Position numbers and translations under genes: made by a program. DNA of 64,000 nucleotides, taken from NCBI GenBank assembly GCA_963798015.1, contig CAWCSA010000007.1, positions 110,508 through 174,507 of the forward strand, given 5' to 3'. The notes beneath the pieces were generated by a model. That model saw nothing but the letters and a program-made list of their open reading frames with translations, was not told the origin of the DNA and made no database searches. Of the stretch, positions 36,581-47,333 are shown one piece after another. How positions within the stretch are numbered: position 1 is the stretch's first letter; each line of letters starts with the position of its first letter. The DNA comes from Roseiarcus sp963798015. Lineage in GTDB: Bacteria; Pseudomonadota; Alphaproteobacteria; Rhizobiales; Beijerinckiaceae.

Positions 36581-37120
36581 GCCCAGGGCGTCCCTTCTCG
36601 ATCGGCAGCGTCGGCATGGGAGCCTGCACGACCGTCTCGCAGGCGCGGCAGCTCATCTTCGGGCGCACATGCAGCACGCGCTTGAAGTGTGAGGGCACAT
36701 ATTCCAGGACTATGCGCTCATCAGCGCCGATCCGGCCGAACTTCGTTGCGCCGCAGGTCGGGCAGACGCAGGGCACTTCGTGCACGATTGTCTCAAGCGG
36801 CAGATGATCGGGCAAAGGCGCGCGCACGGACGGTTTTTTCGGCGGGCAGGATGGGTAGAAGCCTCGCCGTCGAAAGCTTGGGTGCGCGCCTGCCGCTCGG
36901 CGTCGCTCTCCTCGATGTCGCCGAGCAGCAATTCCAGTTGCTCGATCTCGCGGTCGAGCTTTTCCGACGACCGCCCGAAGCGCGCCCGCCGCAAGATCGA
37001 CAGCTGCATTCGCAGCTTCTCGATCAGCAGCGTCTTGGCGTGAACTTCCGCGGCGAGCGCCGCCGCAAAGCGTCGCAGTTCAGCGGGGTCTTCAGGCAAA
37101 TCAGCGGCGGAGCGCGACAT
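36581..37120 (-). pseudogene. tnpC: IS66 TnpC, N-terminal part only, frameshifted
   Basis: Starts MSRSAADLPEDPAELRRF and has the leucine-zipper-like KTLLIEKLRMQLSILRRARFGRSSEKLD, then the zinc-ribbon region CVCPTCGATKFGRIG and MSCRACETVVQAP. Between the two parts (near 36830) one base is missing from an A6 run. The gene is then cut off at the ISAs1 copy 2 boundary, leaving no catalytic domain. Confidence 0.75.
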
Positions 37121-37170
37121 GCTTACGGCTATCACAATAGTGCGCCAGCGCATTCGAGAAAGCGCAGAAT

Positions 37171-37527
37171 CTAGAGGAAAGTCGGGCGTTCCGGCGCTTG
37201 CGGCGCAATCGTTCTGCGCCAATCGATTCCTTCGATCAGCAGCGCCAGTTGAGCCGACGTCAGGTGCAGCGCGCCCTCAACGATCGGCGGCCAAACGAAC
37301 CGGCCTTTCTCCAGACGCTTGGCGAAAAGACACAGGCCGGAGCCGTCCCAGGTCAAAATCTTCACGTAGTCGCCGCGCTTGCTGCGGAACACGAACGCCG
37401 CCCCTGAATAGGGGTCGGCGCGCAGCATCTGCGCGACATCCGCGGCCAACCCATCGAAGCCGCGCCGCATGTCCACGGGCTTGCAAGCCAGATAGACCTT
37501 CACGCCCGGTGCGAACTGGAGCATCAA
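37171..37527 (-). CDS. tnpB: IS66 TnpB (Orf2) accessory protein
   Basis: 118 residues, intact. Typical for the family: VYLACKPVDMRRGFDGLAADV, YSGAAFVFRSKRGDYVKILTWDGSG and LFAKRLEKGRFVWP. It is required for IS66 transposition together with TnpA and TnpC. The gene overlaps the end of tnpA (ATGA-like). Confidence 0.88.
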   Translation of the reverse strand: MMLQFAPGVKVYLACKPVDMRRGFDGLAADVAQMLRADPYSGAAFVFRSKRGDYVKILTWDGSGLCLFAKRLEKGRFVWPPIVEGALHLTSAQLALLIEGIDWRRTIAPQAPERPTFL

Positions 37528-37973
37528 GCGACGCCTAGCGCCAACAAAACGCGACGAAGCGCTTCGGCGTCGACATCAGCGTCGAGCGATACTTTGGCGC
37601 CGTTCGGCAAGCTGATCTCCATCGCGCCGCGCCTTGCGCCTCGGCGCGTCTGACGAGCCGGTTTCGCCATAACATCGGAAGGCCGTGGCGCCGAGGGCGG
37701 GTCCAACTCAAGCAGCTTCACCGGAACGAAGGCCGGTGCCATCGTATCCGAGGACCCGGCCGCATCAGGCTTTACCTTCGCCGGCCCGCGCCGCCGCTCG
37801 CGCCAGCCCTCGCGAGAGCGACGTATCCATTTGAAAACGAGATTGGCGTTCAGCCCATGCCGACGCGCAACCGCGGCAACAGAAGCCCCCGAACCGAGAG
37901 CCTCCTCGACAATCCGCTGGCGCTCATCGAGGCTTCTGTCGTTCGCCGCCGCTCCCCAGATCCGTCCCGCGCC
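37524..37973 (-). pseudogene. tnpA: IS66 TnpA (Orf1), 5' truncated
   Basis: About 150 codons without a start. The HTH region is visible: RSLDERQRIVEEALGSGASV, then VARRHGLNANLVFKWIRRSR; the C-terminal half MAPAFVPVKLLEL to ALGVA is intact. The N-terminal residues run into the IS3-type end at 37981, so the natural start has been lost. Confidence 0.7.
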
Positions 37974-37980
37974 GCCATCT

Positions 37981-38009
37981 GGTGTCCACCTCAGATTCAG
38001 GTGGACACC
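37981..38009. repeat. 11-bp inverted repeat at an IS end
   Basis: GGTGTCCACCT, a 7-nt spacer, then AGGTGGACACC: a perfect hairpin. It lies between the IS66 remnant and an IS3 remnant and is best read as the end (or joined ends) of the IS3 element. A regulatory role is not needed to explain it. Confidence 0.6.
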
Positions 38010-38054
38010 TAATCAAATCCAAACGCGGGCCGACAGGCGGCCGTCAGATCACGC

Positions 38055-38150
38055 TTACCCAGCGAGTGACGTCCGCTCGAAGTAAGCCTCGTCCGGCGTG
38101 CGCCGCTCAAGGCTCGAGTGCGGGCGTCGCTGATTATACAACAAGGCTTG
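38055..38150 (-). pseudogene. IS3-family transposase OrfB, C-terminal remnant
   Basis: About 30 codons: YNQRRPHSSLERRTPDEAYF, the highly typical C-terminus of IS3 OrfB integrase-fold transposases. Everything upstream is missing; it abuts the recombinase accessory gene at about 38150, whose 5' end it appears to have replaced. Confidence 0.7.
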
Positions 38151-38725
38151 AGAACGCCCACGGGACCGAGTTCCTGGAAGTTCTCTATCGGCATCATCCG
38201 TGGTTTGGCCGTGTGATCGGGGTTTATGGCGTCGTGGCGAAGTGCGACGGCGTGTATTTCCGCTGCGCGGTGGATGGCTGCCATGCGGACCGCTGGCTCG
38301 AGGTTCCGGCCTGGATGTTCGAGCGGGCGTCATGTCCTGGCGATCTTCAGCTCACCGCAGCCCCATTCGTCAGCCTGGGTGCGCTTGGGGAACTGTCGGC
38401 GCTGCTCGATCAGGCGCTGAAGACGTCCAAGGCATCATCGAATGCCCCGCTTTCGGGCGCATCCCGATCCTCTCACGACCAGATTTGGGAGAGGCCGATG
38501 CGAGTGACGACGGCGACGAACAGCGGCAAGCACAAGCGGCCGCGTGGGCGTCAGCAGATGGACCTGTTCGACAGCGCCAGGCCGGCGGCTGGCGGCGCAC
38601 CGCTCTGGCCGGAGCTACCGGAGCGAGCACGGTCGGCGCTGACGGAGCAGATGGCGCAGTTAATCCTCGCCCACGCCGCCAAGACCGTTTCGCTTCCAGC
38701 AAAGGAAGCCGGCGATGATCTCTGA
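38150..38725 (+). CDS. Accessory protein encoded with a large serine recombinase (5' end uncertain)
   Basis: About 190 residues in frame. The first half has EFLEVLYRHHPWFGRVIGVYGVV, CAVDGCHADRWLEVPAWMFERASC and a helical ELSALLDQALKTS; the second half has KHKRPRGRQQMDLFDSARPA and PLWPELPERARSALTEQMAQLILAHAA. Proteins of this kind accompany large serine recombinases in Rhizobiales elements, sometimes as two separate genes. The start may be TTG near 38150, or has been lost to the IS3 remnant. The stop overlaps the recombinase start by 11 bases, so it is coupled to it. The molecular role is unknown. Confidence 0.6.
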   Translation, partial: ENAHGTEFLEVLYRHHPWFGRVIGVYGVVAKCDGVYFRCAVDGCHADRWLEVPAWMFERASCPGDLQLTAAPFVSLGALGELSALLDQALKTSKASSNAPLSGASRSSHDQIWERPMRVTTATNSGKHKRPRGRQQMDLFDSARPAAGGAPLWPELPERARSALTEQMAQLILAHAAKTVSLPAKEAGDDL

Positions 38726-40784
38726 GAAGATTCGGCCTTATCACCTGGAGCGCAAGGCGATCCTCTACGTGCGCCAATCTTCCGCCCACCAGGTGCTGCA
38801 CAACCGCGAGAGCGGCGCGCTGCAGTATGCCATGCGGGACCGTCTGATGGCGCTGGGATGGTCGCAGATCGACGTGATCGACGACGATCTCGGCCGTTCC
38901 GCTGCAGGTTCCGTGCATCGCGCAGGCTTCGAGCGGATGGTGGCGGAGGTCTGTCTCGGCAAGGTCGGCGCGGTTTGCGCGCGAGAGGTTTCGCGCTTCG
39001 CCCGCAACAGCCGCGACTGGCAGCAGCTGATCGAGATGTGCCGTGTGGTCGACACGGTGCTCGTCGATCAGGAGACCGTTTATGCGCCGCGCCACGGCGA
39101 CGATCGCCTGCTGCTAGGGCTCAAGGGCAGCCTCAACGAGTACGAGCTCGATCTTTTGCGTCAGCGTTCTCTCGCGGCCCGCTACGCCAAGGCGCGCCGG
39201 GGCGAGTTGATCGTCTCCGCGCCGATCGGCTTCGTGAAGGCGGATGACCGCTACGAGAAGGACCCGGACCGGCGCGTTCAGGAGGCGATCACGCTCGTCT
39301 TCGACAAGGTCGCGGAGCTGGGCAGCGCGCGCCAAGCGCTGTGCTGGCTGCACGAGCATCGTCTCGATCTGCCGGTGAAGCAGGCGAACGGCGACACGGC
39401 CTGGCGCCGACCGAACTACGCCTCCATCCACCGGATCATCGAGAACCCGGTATACGGCGGGGCTTACGCCTATGGTAAGACGAGCGCTGTTGCGGCCTAT
39501 GCCGCCGACGGCATCAGGGTGAAGACCCGCCGCAAGGCGCGGGACGAGTGGCTCGCCCTGAAGCCCGGCGCCCATGACGGCTATGTGAGCTGGGAGAGGT
39601 TCGAAGCGATCCGCGCGATGGTGGCAGGCAATGTTCCGACCGGCAGACATCATGGCGCGCCCAAGCACGGCGATGCGCTGCTCTCCGGCTTGATCCGCTG
39701 CCGGCGCTGCGGCCGCAAGCTGACGCTTCGCTACACCGGGGCCAAGCACGGCATCCCGCGCTACAACTGCAGCCGCGCCTGGATGGACCATGGCGGTCCA
39801 TCCTGCATCGCCTTCGGCGGCTTGCGTGTCGACGACGCGATCGAGGAGGCGCTGCTCGGCGTGGTCGGCCCTGGCGCTGTCGCCGCCGCGCAAGAGGCCT
39901 CGTCACAGGCGGCACGGCAGCGGGATCAGGTTCGCGACGTCCTTGGCCGTGATCTGGAAGCGGCGCGTTACACTGCCGACCGCGCCTTCCGGCAGTACGA
40001 TGCCGCAGATCCGGGCAACCGGCTGGTGGCCGGCGAACTCGAAGCGCGCTGGAACAGGGCGCTCGCCAAGGTGGGGGAGATCGAGAGCAAGATCGCCGCA
40101 CATGACGCGGCCAGACCCGCGGCAAGCATCGACCCCGCCGCGCTCGGCTTGCTCGCCTCGAACCTGCAAACCGTGTGGTCGGCGCCGACCACCGACGCCC
40201 GACTGAAGAAGCGGTTCGTCCGCACCCTGATCGACGAAGTGGTCGCCGATATCGACGAGGCCACGTCGGAGATCGTTCTGATTGTGCACTGGGCCGGCGG
40301 CATCCACAGCCAGATGCGCCTACCGAAGCGACGGCGCGGGCAGCGCAATAGCACATCGACCGACATCGTCGCGGCCGTGCGCGAGCTGGTGCTGATCGCT
40401 AGCGACGACCTGATCGCCGGTCTTCTCAACCGCAACGGCCTGAAGACCGGCAACGGCAACCGCTGGACGCGCGAACGCGTCACCTCCATGCGGTCGAACT
40501 ATCGCATCCCGGTGTTCAGACCCGCGGCCGATGGCGTCGAGCCCTGGCTCAACCTCACCCACGCCGCCAGGCTCCTCAAGATCTCGACCAAGACGCTGAG
40601 GCTTGCCGCCGAAGCTGGCGAGATCGAAGCCACCCATCTCCTGCCGGACGGGCCTTGGATCTTCGCGCGCGCTGCGCTGGCTACAAATGCCGCCCATTCC
40701 ATCACGGCACGGGCTCGGCAGAACCCAAGATACCCTGCGGGATCGCATCCCGAACAGCAAAACCTCTTCTGTTCAATGACATAG
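38715..40784 (+). CDS. Large serine recombinase
   Basis: 689 residues. The resolvase domain has the catalytic serine S22 in LYVRQSSAHQV and a conserved Arg cluster in EVSRFARNSRDW. The recombinase domain contains RRPNYASIHRIIENPVYGGAYAYG; the zinc ribbon is CRRCGRKLT with YNCSRAWMDHGGPSC; a coiled-coil region follows (about 400-470). The C-terminal extension (about 540-690) has a DNA-binding look with WLNLTHAARLLKISTKTLRLAAEAGEIE, a helix-turn-helix. It would catalyse integration or excision of a mobile element; attachment sites could not be identified by eye. It appears intact, with no frame break. Confidence 0.9.
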   Translation: MISEKIRPYHLERKAILYVRQSSAHQVLHNRESGALQYAMRDRLMALGWSQIDVIDDDLGRSAAGSVHRAGFERMVAEVCLGKVGAVCAREVSRFARNSRDWQQLIEMCRVVDTVLVDQETVYAPRHGDDRLLLGLKGSLNEYELDLLRQRSLAARYAKARRGELIVSAPIGFVKADDRYEKDPDRRVQEAITLVFDKVAELGSARQALCWLHEHRLDLPVKQANGDTAWRRPNYASIHRIIENPVYGGAYAYGKTSAVAAYAADGIRVKTRRKARDEWLALKPGAHDGYVSWERFEAIRAMVAGNVPTGRHHGAPKHGDALLSGLIRCRRCGRKLTLRYTGAKHGIPRYNCSRAWMDHGGPSCIAFGGLRVDDAIEEALLGVVGPGAVAAAQEASSQAARQRDQVRDVLGRDLEAARYTADRAFRQYDAADPGNRLVAGELEARWNRALAKVGEIESKIAAHDAARPAASIDPAALGLLASNLQTVWSAPTTDARLKKRFVRTLIDEVVADIDEATSEIVLIVHWAGGIHSQMRLPKRRRGQRNSTSTDIVAAVRELVLIASDDLIAGLLNRNGLKTGNGNRWTRERVTSMRSNYRIPVFRPAADGVEPWLNLTHAARLLKISTKTLRLAAEAGEIEATHLLPDGPWIFARAALATNAAHSITARARQNPRYPAGSHPEQQNLFCSMT

Positions 40785-40789
40785 CCAGA

Positions 40790-40940
40790 TGGGTGTTCTG
40801 ATGCGCGGTTGTAGAAGGCCAGGTAGTACCGATGGAGGCGCGCGCTTCGCTGACGCTGTCGTAGGCTTTCAGGTATCCTCGCGTTCCAGACCCCCAGACG
40901 CCGCCGGCCCGACCCGAGCGGCATATCGAAAAACTCAATC
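40790..40940 (-). pseudogene. IS3-family OrfB remnant
   Basis: Degenerate C-terminal piece on the minus strand: GYLKAYDSVSEARASIG, then in another frame YYLAFYNRASEHPSG, resembling the YLAFYNxxRPHSSL region of IS3 OrfB. It lies directly after the recombinase and is a second, different IS3 scrap. Confidence 0.5.
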
Positions 40941-41038
40941 GCGACCATCCGACGACAGATCACAGTCGTACCGGTGCACACTCTGCTCCGTTGCCATGCT
41001 ATCAAGCAATGCGACCAAAGCAACCGTAACGTAGATCG

Positions 41039-42065
41039 TCATGACGAGGTAGAATTAAGAACCTCGGTCATTTTCCTCGCCGTCAAAGTTGAATCAGATA
41101 TGATCGTGTAATGATCTCCTGGCACCGAAACAATCTCCAAACCTTTCGCGAACAGGTCCTGCCAGCCGAGACTGTCATCATACACGCTTTGGCCATGGCT
41201 TGCTCGAAGAAGAAAACCATGACTGTCTAGAACGCGAAAATCATAAGAACTAAGGCACTTCTCGTATATTCTCCCTACCAGGTCGCAGGGCACACAACTC
41301 GTGTTGCTCATCAGTAATGAACGAGTAGCTCGACTTTATGGCTAGCGTCGCAAAAATAGAGTTTTATTCTTATTCTTACCCATTCTAATATCCACGGAAG
41401 AAGAGCCAGGTGCTCAGAAGACGGACGCCAATTAAATTTGATGGCCGCTCTGCGCGCGCCTTGCTAAGCGCCCGTTCCCAGCCTTTCCGCAACTTCGATC
41501 GTGCTTCAGAAAGTAGTGGCGGACGCTTTCCTTGTGGTGGACGCTTTCCTAGTGGCGGACGTTTTCCCGGTGGTGGACGCTTTCCCCAGGCATCCAATAA
41601 CATTACCATTTCCACCTTTCCACCCTGTCTCTGGAATTGATGAGCAGCCTCAAAAGCCATCACTCCCGCGAAAGAGTATCCCGCCAGCACACACGGAGAG
41701 GAACCCACGTGATCACTCAGTGCGGCCACAAAACGGGCAACCAGTTGCTCCATCGTTGGCAATTCAGCAAGGTTATTCTTAGCCGCCGCGTTTCGCCATG
41801 ACAAAGGCCACAACATTTCAATTCCAAAAATTGGATACCCGACGCCCATCGCCCGCGCCAACTCAATCTCGGCAGGCCCAGCGTAAATAAAATAAACGGG
41901 GTGCCCACCGCTACCGACTTGCAATTGAACAACCTCGGCCGGACTTTTGCCAATCGAGTTCGTTTTTACAGAGACACGAAGCGTCTGCTCCAACCGTGCA
42001 CGCTTTGCGGGCGAAAGAGCCGCTAAGCGCGCTTTCAAACTATTAGTATATTCGGCGTCGACCAT
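41039..42065 (-). pseudogene. Stand-alone NRPS-type thioesterase, broken
   Basis: The first frame (42065-41385) starts MVDAEYTNSLKARL and contains the alpha/beta-hydrolase core: GGHPVYFIYAGPAE, the nucleophile in AGYSFAGVMAF and, 27 residues later, the Asp in VMLLDAWG (the same spacing as SrfA TE). It then runs into four GKRPPx repeats and ends WLFFRGY without the catalytic His. The missing C-terminal part lies in another frame at 41311-41039: DSLGWQDLFAKGLEIVSVPGDHYTII, with the His in GDH. Several stops lie between (about 41311-41385). The gene once released the peptide from the neighbouring synthetase; it is now non-functional. Confidence 0.7.
41515..41586. repeat. Four 18-bp tandem repeats inside the thioesterase gene
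   Basis: Units of the type (A/G)GTGGCGGACGCTTTCC(T/C) at 41515, 41533, 41551 and 41569, 18 bp each with a few substitutions. On the minus strand they encode repeated GKRPP(P/L/Q). The period is a multiple of three, so the frame is kept. Confidence 0.85.
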
Positions 42066-42335
42066 CCCGTTTTGCTCCGTTATTTTGCTCGCCTTAAATA
42101 TTGGCTATTTTCGCAGTATAGAGCAATGGATTGAGGTTGATCCGCTGCTACCGAGCCCGTATCGAAACCGGAGCTTTAACAGCTCGCGTTCTCGATGCTC
42201 ATCCGCCGCTTTGGGCCTGCCAAGGCTCCCGTTTTTGCGAGCCATGCCCTGGACAATCCTGGACAATGCTGCGATTGATCCGCGCATTGCTCCTACTATC
42301 CGCGACGCGTTCCCTTTCAGTAATAAATTTCAACC

Positions 42336-45300
42336 TTAATCGTCCGGAAGATCTTCCATTGCAGCGAGAAGCTTTTCGGTTTCCTCGAAGACCAAGTACT
42401 TCTAGCTCCTTTTGCAGAGCACTAAGAGCAATTCCCTCGACTGTCGGCCACTTATAGATATCGGCCAACGATACGTCAATGTCGAGTACGCGCTTAATTT
42501 GAAACCGTAGTTGTACTGCTAGCAGAGAATAGCCGCCGAGTTCGAAGAAATTATCGTGCACGCCGAGCCGGTCAAGCTTAAGCACTTCGCGAAAGACGGA
42601 TACCAATGCTACCTCTGTTGGGGTCCGAGGGGCGACATATGAACTCTTAAGCTGAGGCGGACGCCCCTCAGGCGCTGGCAGCGCCTTGCGGTCGAGTTTG
42701 CCATTCGGAGTAAGAGGAAATGCATCGATGAAGACAAAGGCCGATGGAAGCATCTGGGTGGGAAGCCTCTCTTTCAAAAAATCTCCCAATTCGCCCGCAT
42801 AGGCGGCGGCGCTCGGCGGGCGCAACGTAGGCCACCAGTCGTCGATCTCCGGGCACATCCTCCCGCACCACCACGACAGCCTCTCTCGCCGCCCGATGCA
42901 GCTTCAACATGGACTCGATCTCGCCAGGCTCGATGCGGATGCCGCGGATTTTCACCTGATCATCGGTTCGCTCGATGAATTCCAGATTGCCGTCCGGGAG
43001 CAGGCGGCCACGGTCGCCGGAGCGGTAGAGGCGTTCTCCGGGGTTCCCACTGATGAAGTCTGGGATAAATTTCTTCGCCGTAAGGCCGGAATCGCCCAGG
43101 TAGCCGAGCGCCAGACCGGAACCACCGATGCAAATCTCGCCGGGTACGCCGACGGGCAGCAACTGCTGACGTTGATCCAGGACATAAACCTGCGTGTCCG
43201 GGAGAGAACGACCAATTGGCACCCGGCGATTGGTTGACTTGAAATCGCGCGGAATCGGGTAGGTGGTGGCAAAGGTAGTGGTTTCCGTAGGGCCATAGCC
43301 GTTGACGAGCCTGGTATCGGGTAACGCGGCCAGGGCGCGAACTACATGCGGCACGGAAAGGGCTTCCCCGCCCGTAAGCAATTCGCTCAATGAATGAAGT
43401 ATCTGCGGAGCGCGGTCGACTACCTGGTTAAAAAGCGCCGCCGTCAACCAGGCCGTGGTGACCTTGTGATCCGCGATGGTTCGACCGAGCTCGGTCAAAT
43501 CGGGCACATCCTCGGGGTGGACAACCACCGCGCCACCATTGAGCAACGGCCCCCAGACTTCTAGGGTCGATGCATCAAAGGAGAGCGGCGCCAGTTGCAA
43601 GAAACGCGTTTCAGCTCCGAGGTGGATGTAGTCCACATCGCAGACCAGACGCGCTACGGCCCGATGCGGCACACAGACGGCCTTCGGCGGGCCAGTCGAC
43701 CCGGAGGTAAACAGCACGAAGGCGGCACTTTCCGATATGGGCGCAAATTGGGGAGGATTTGCTTCCGCCGAATTAAATCGAGCGATCGCATCCCCAGTTA
43801 TCTGCATTACTGCACCGGCGGTTCGCACCAAGACTTCGTGGCGAGCCGTGGGAAGCGTGGGATCTAGTGGGAGATAGGCGCAACCGGATTTCAAAATTGC
43901 TAGCATGGCGCACAAGGCATCTGGGCCGCGGGGAAGGGAGAAAGCCACCACTTCGCCGGCTCGCGCGCCCGCGGCGCGCAACTGGTCCGCAAGCTCCGCG
44001 GCTCTCTGGTTGAGTTCACGGTACGTCAGCCGTTTAGCCCCGCAGATGACGGCCGCAGCGTGGGGACGGCTATTCGCGACACCGGCAAAAATCTCATCAA
44101 GACGACGATCCCGAGGATAAATCGTAGATTTACCTCTCCCGGTTGCAGCGATGATTTTCGTTTCGTCCGCAGACAGCATGGGCAACAAGCCGACGGGTGT
44201 CCTTGGACTCGCAATGCTTGCCTCCAACAGCCCCAGGAAATGGTTCATCATCCGCGATGCCGTCTCTTCATCGAAAAGGTCGGTATTGTATTCCCACAGC
44301 AGTGAGACGGCCGCCCCGTCGGGAATTACCAGCGCGACGATGTCGTATTTACTACTTCCATTGTTGACGACGTCCTTACGCTCCACTCGCAGAATATCGT
44401 TGCGATAGGATGGATACGCCCTGTCGTAAGTGTCGAAAAAGGTATTGAACAGCACCGTGCCTGGGCCCAGCCGCTGAACCACCCGGTCGAACGGGGCATC
44501 TTGGTTATCCAATGCCTCCAGGATTACTTCCCGCATGCGCGCCAATATCTCGCGGAACGTCGGATTTCCGGAGAAGTTAATCCGCAAAGCCACCGTGTTG
44601 ATTATCATGCCCAGCAGGTGTTGAGTTTCTGCAGCCTGACGGTTCGCTACGCCCGTGCCGACGATGATGTCCGTCTGTTCGGTGTAACGAAAGAGAAACG
44701 TCTGAAATACAGCATGCAGCCACATGTAGGGGGTCACTCCTTCGCGGGCGGCGGCTGCAACTAGCCGGGCATGAAATTCGTGCGCAAAGGAATAGCGTAT
44801 TTGCGCTCCGGCGAATGTCTGGACCGATTGCCGGGGGCGATCCGTCGGCAGTTCGGGTGGTGGTGGCGGCTCTTTCAGACGCTCCTGCCAGTAGTCCAGC
44901 TCGTCGTCCCACGACCCTGATGCAAGTTGGCGACGCTGCCACACAGCGAAGTCGGCAAACTGCACCCGCAGCGGAAGCAGCGTGGGCGTGCGCCCCGATT
45001 CTAGGGCGTCGTAGCACTCAAATAGCTCTCTTAGAAAAATCTCATATTCCCATCCGTCGTGGAGCATGTGATGTTGCATGTGCAGGAGCCAGTGTTCCTC
45101 GGGGGCTAACCGGAACAAGATCCAGCGCACCGGAGGCGCCCCTTCCAGGTCGAAGGGCCTGCGAATGACATCAGTGATACGTTGTTCTGCATGTAACGGG
45201 AGCGCCTCTTCCACGGCGAGCGTGAACGGCTCGTAAGGATTGATCTGTTGAAAGGGCCTGCCAAGTCGCTCAGGAAAGCTCGTGCGAAGAATTTCGTGCC

Positions 45301-47333
45301 GTTCCACCAACAAGTTTAGCGACCGCTCCAATGCCGAAACGTCCAGCCGGCCGTGAAAGCGCAAGATGGATTGAGAATGGTAAGCAATGTTGCCGGGATG
45401 CAGCTTATCGAGGAACCAAATGCGCTCCTGCGAAAATGACAGCGGCAGATCGCCAGATCTATCTGCTCTCGTAAGAGGTTCGTGTACCGCACGACCGAAT
45501 GCGCCGCGCTCCTCCACCAGCGCAGCCAGATCGGCGACGGAGCGCCGGGCAAACACCTCTGAGAAGTTAAGCGACGCTCCGAGCTCGTTTTGTATACGGC
45601 AAATCAATTGTGCGAAGCCGAGCGAATGGAAACCAGCATCCAGAAATGGTTCATCCACGCCGAGTGTCGTACGGCCGAGAATGTCTCGACAAAAGGCCAA
45701 CAGACGCGCCTCGATGACCGAGAGATCGCGTTCCGGCCGGACGTCGTTGCGATCATCTGCGCGCGACAGCGCGTCCTGGTCCAGCTTGCCGTGCGCGGTC
45801 AATGGCCAGCGTTCGAGCTGCGTGAAGCTGACCGGGATCATGTAGTCTGGTAAGCGTGTTGCCAGGAAAGCCCTCAGGTCGCCATCTTCTATCCAGCATG
45901 ACTCGTTAGCGACCACATAAGCCGAGAGTTGAATTTGCCCGGTTCCGTCCCGACCGGGCACGACCCTGCTGGAGTGGACGGCGGAATGCTGATCCAGAAC
46001 GGCTTCGATCTCTCCAAGTTCAACCCGATAGCCGCGGACTTTAACTTGCCGGTCCAGCCTTCCTAAGAACTCATAGCTCCCGTCAGCCAAGCGACTTGCA
46101 CGGTCACCTGTCCGGTAGAGGCGTGCTCCGTCTTCCGAGCAGAAAGGATCAGGGATGAAGCGCTCGGCGGTGAGCTCGGGTCGGTTCAGATAACCGCGGG
46201 CGAGGCCAGCGCCGCCAACGAAGATCTCGCCTGCGACGCCGACGGGGGCAGGCCGAAGATCCTCGTCGAGAATATGGAGTTGGAGGTCGGGGATCGGAGT
46301 TCCAATAAGAGAGCCGCGCGTCAGGTCGTTCTTCCTCACGCGGCCGACGGTCACATGCACGGTTGTCTCCGTGGTGCCGTACATGTTTACGATCTGTGGG
46401 CTAACGTCGCCGTGTCGATTGAACCATGGTCCGAGGGACGCCATATCCAAGGCTTCGCCGCCGAGGATGATCAACCGAAGCGCGAGGGGGAGGGGGTACG
46501 ATGCGGTCTCTTCGACCAGCGAGAGCTGGCGGAAAGCTGACGGCGTCTGATTGAGGACGGTGACACGTTCGTCCGAAATGAGGCGATAGAAGTCAGCAGG
46601 GGACCGTGCCGTTGTGAAGGGCACCATGAGAGCGCGGCCCCCGTAAAGCAGGGCGCCGAAAATCTCCCATACCGAAAAGTCGAACGCGCAAGAATGAAAA
46701 ACGCTCCATGTGTCGTGCTCCGAAAAGCCAAACCCGGAACTCGTAGAATCGAAGAGGCGCACAACATTGCGGTGGGAGATTTGTACGCCCTTCGGCGTGC
46801 CGGTAGAACCCGAAGTGTAGATGACGTACGCAAGATTGTCTGACGTATTGATATGCGGCAAATTATCGGATTGCTCGGACCAGATGGGCGAAGCGGAATC
46901 GTCGATCGAGATCACGCGGGCGGTGCTCGTCGGCAGCCTTGCTACTAAATGTTCCTGCGTGAGGAGAATGGGCGCGCACGCGTCCTTCAACATGAATTTT
47001 TGACGCTCCGCCGGATAAGCGAAGATCGATGGGCAGGTAGGCGCCGCCGCTCTTGAGGATTCCGAGAATGGCGATCAGGAGGTCAAGAGATCGTTCGATA
47101 TAGATGCCTACCAGAGTTTCGGAGACGACGCCCTGAGAGCGAAGAAACCGAGCGAGTTGGTTGGCTTTGGTGTTGAGCTCCGCATAAGATAGGTGATGTC
47201 CCGCGCATGAGGCGGCGACGGCAGCGGGGCGAAGAACTGCTTGACGTTCAAAGCGTGCATGGAGTGTGTCTAGTTTTTCCATGCCATCGAAGTTGTTTAT
47301 ACCGCTTCGCGCTGTATTAGTGTATTTTGCCAT
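42336..47333 (-). pseudogene. Nonribosomal peptide synthetase, A-T-C-A-T, three frameshifts
   Basis: About 1660 codons from MAKYTNTARSG (47333). Domain order: A1 (about 47.3-45.8 kb; YTSGSTGTPKG, YGTTET, LYRTGD), T1 (LDAGFHSLGFAQ), C (about 45.5-44.2 kb; HHMLHDG active site), A2 (about 44.1-42.8 kb; FTSGSTGPPKA, GYGPTET, LYRSGD), T2 (FELGGYSLLAVQ). Residues lining the A1 pocket read D-F-W-N-I-G-M-V-H, the published Thr code; A2 reads D-A-L-W-L-G-G-T-F, close to a Val code. Frame breaks: an extra T near 47023 (LRYPAERQKF expected), a missing base near 42815, another near 42395, after which EETEKLLAAMEDLPDD ends at 42336. It would make a Thr-Val-like dipeptide if the breaks are sequencing errors; otherwise it is dead. 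Confidence 0.8.

Larger units (their letters stand above)
36581..37980 (-). mobile_element. IS66-family remnant (tnpA-tnpB-tnpC, both ends lost)
   Basis: It contains the three-gene IS66 order on the minus strand. The tnpC side is cut by ISAs1 copy 2 (DDE domain missing) and the tnpA side by the IS3-type end at 37981. No IS66 terminal repeat remains visible. Confidence 0.75.

Noticed and set aside
37981..38009. Palindrome as a regulatory operator
   Set aside because: It is better explained as an IS3 end, given the OrfB C-terminus directly beside it.
41515..41586. Repeats resembling a CRISPR array
   Set aside because: Units are 18 bp with no spacers and lie within a coding frame; there are no cas genes in the window.
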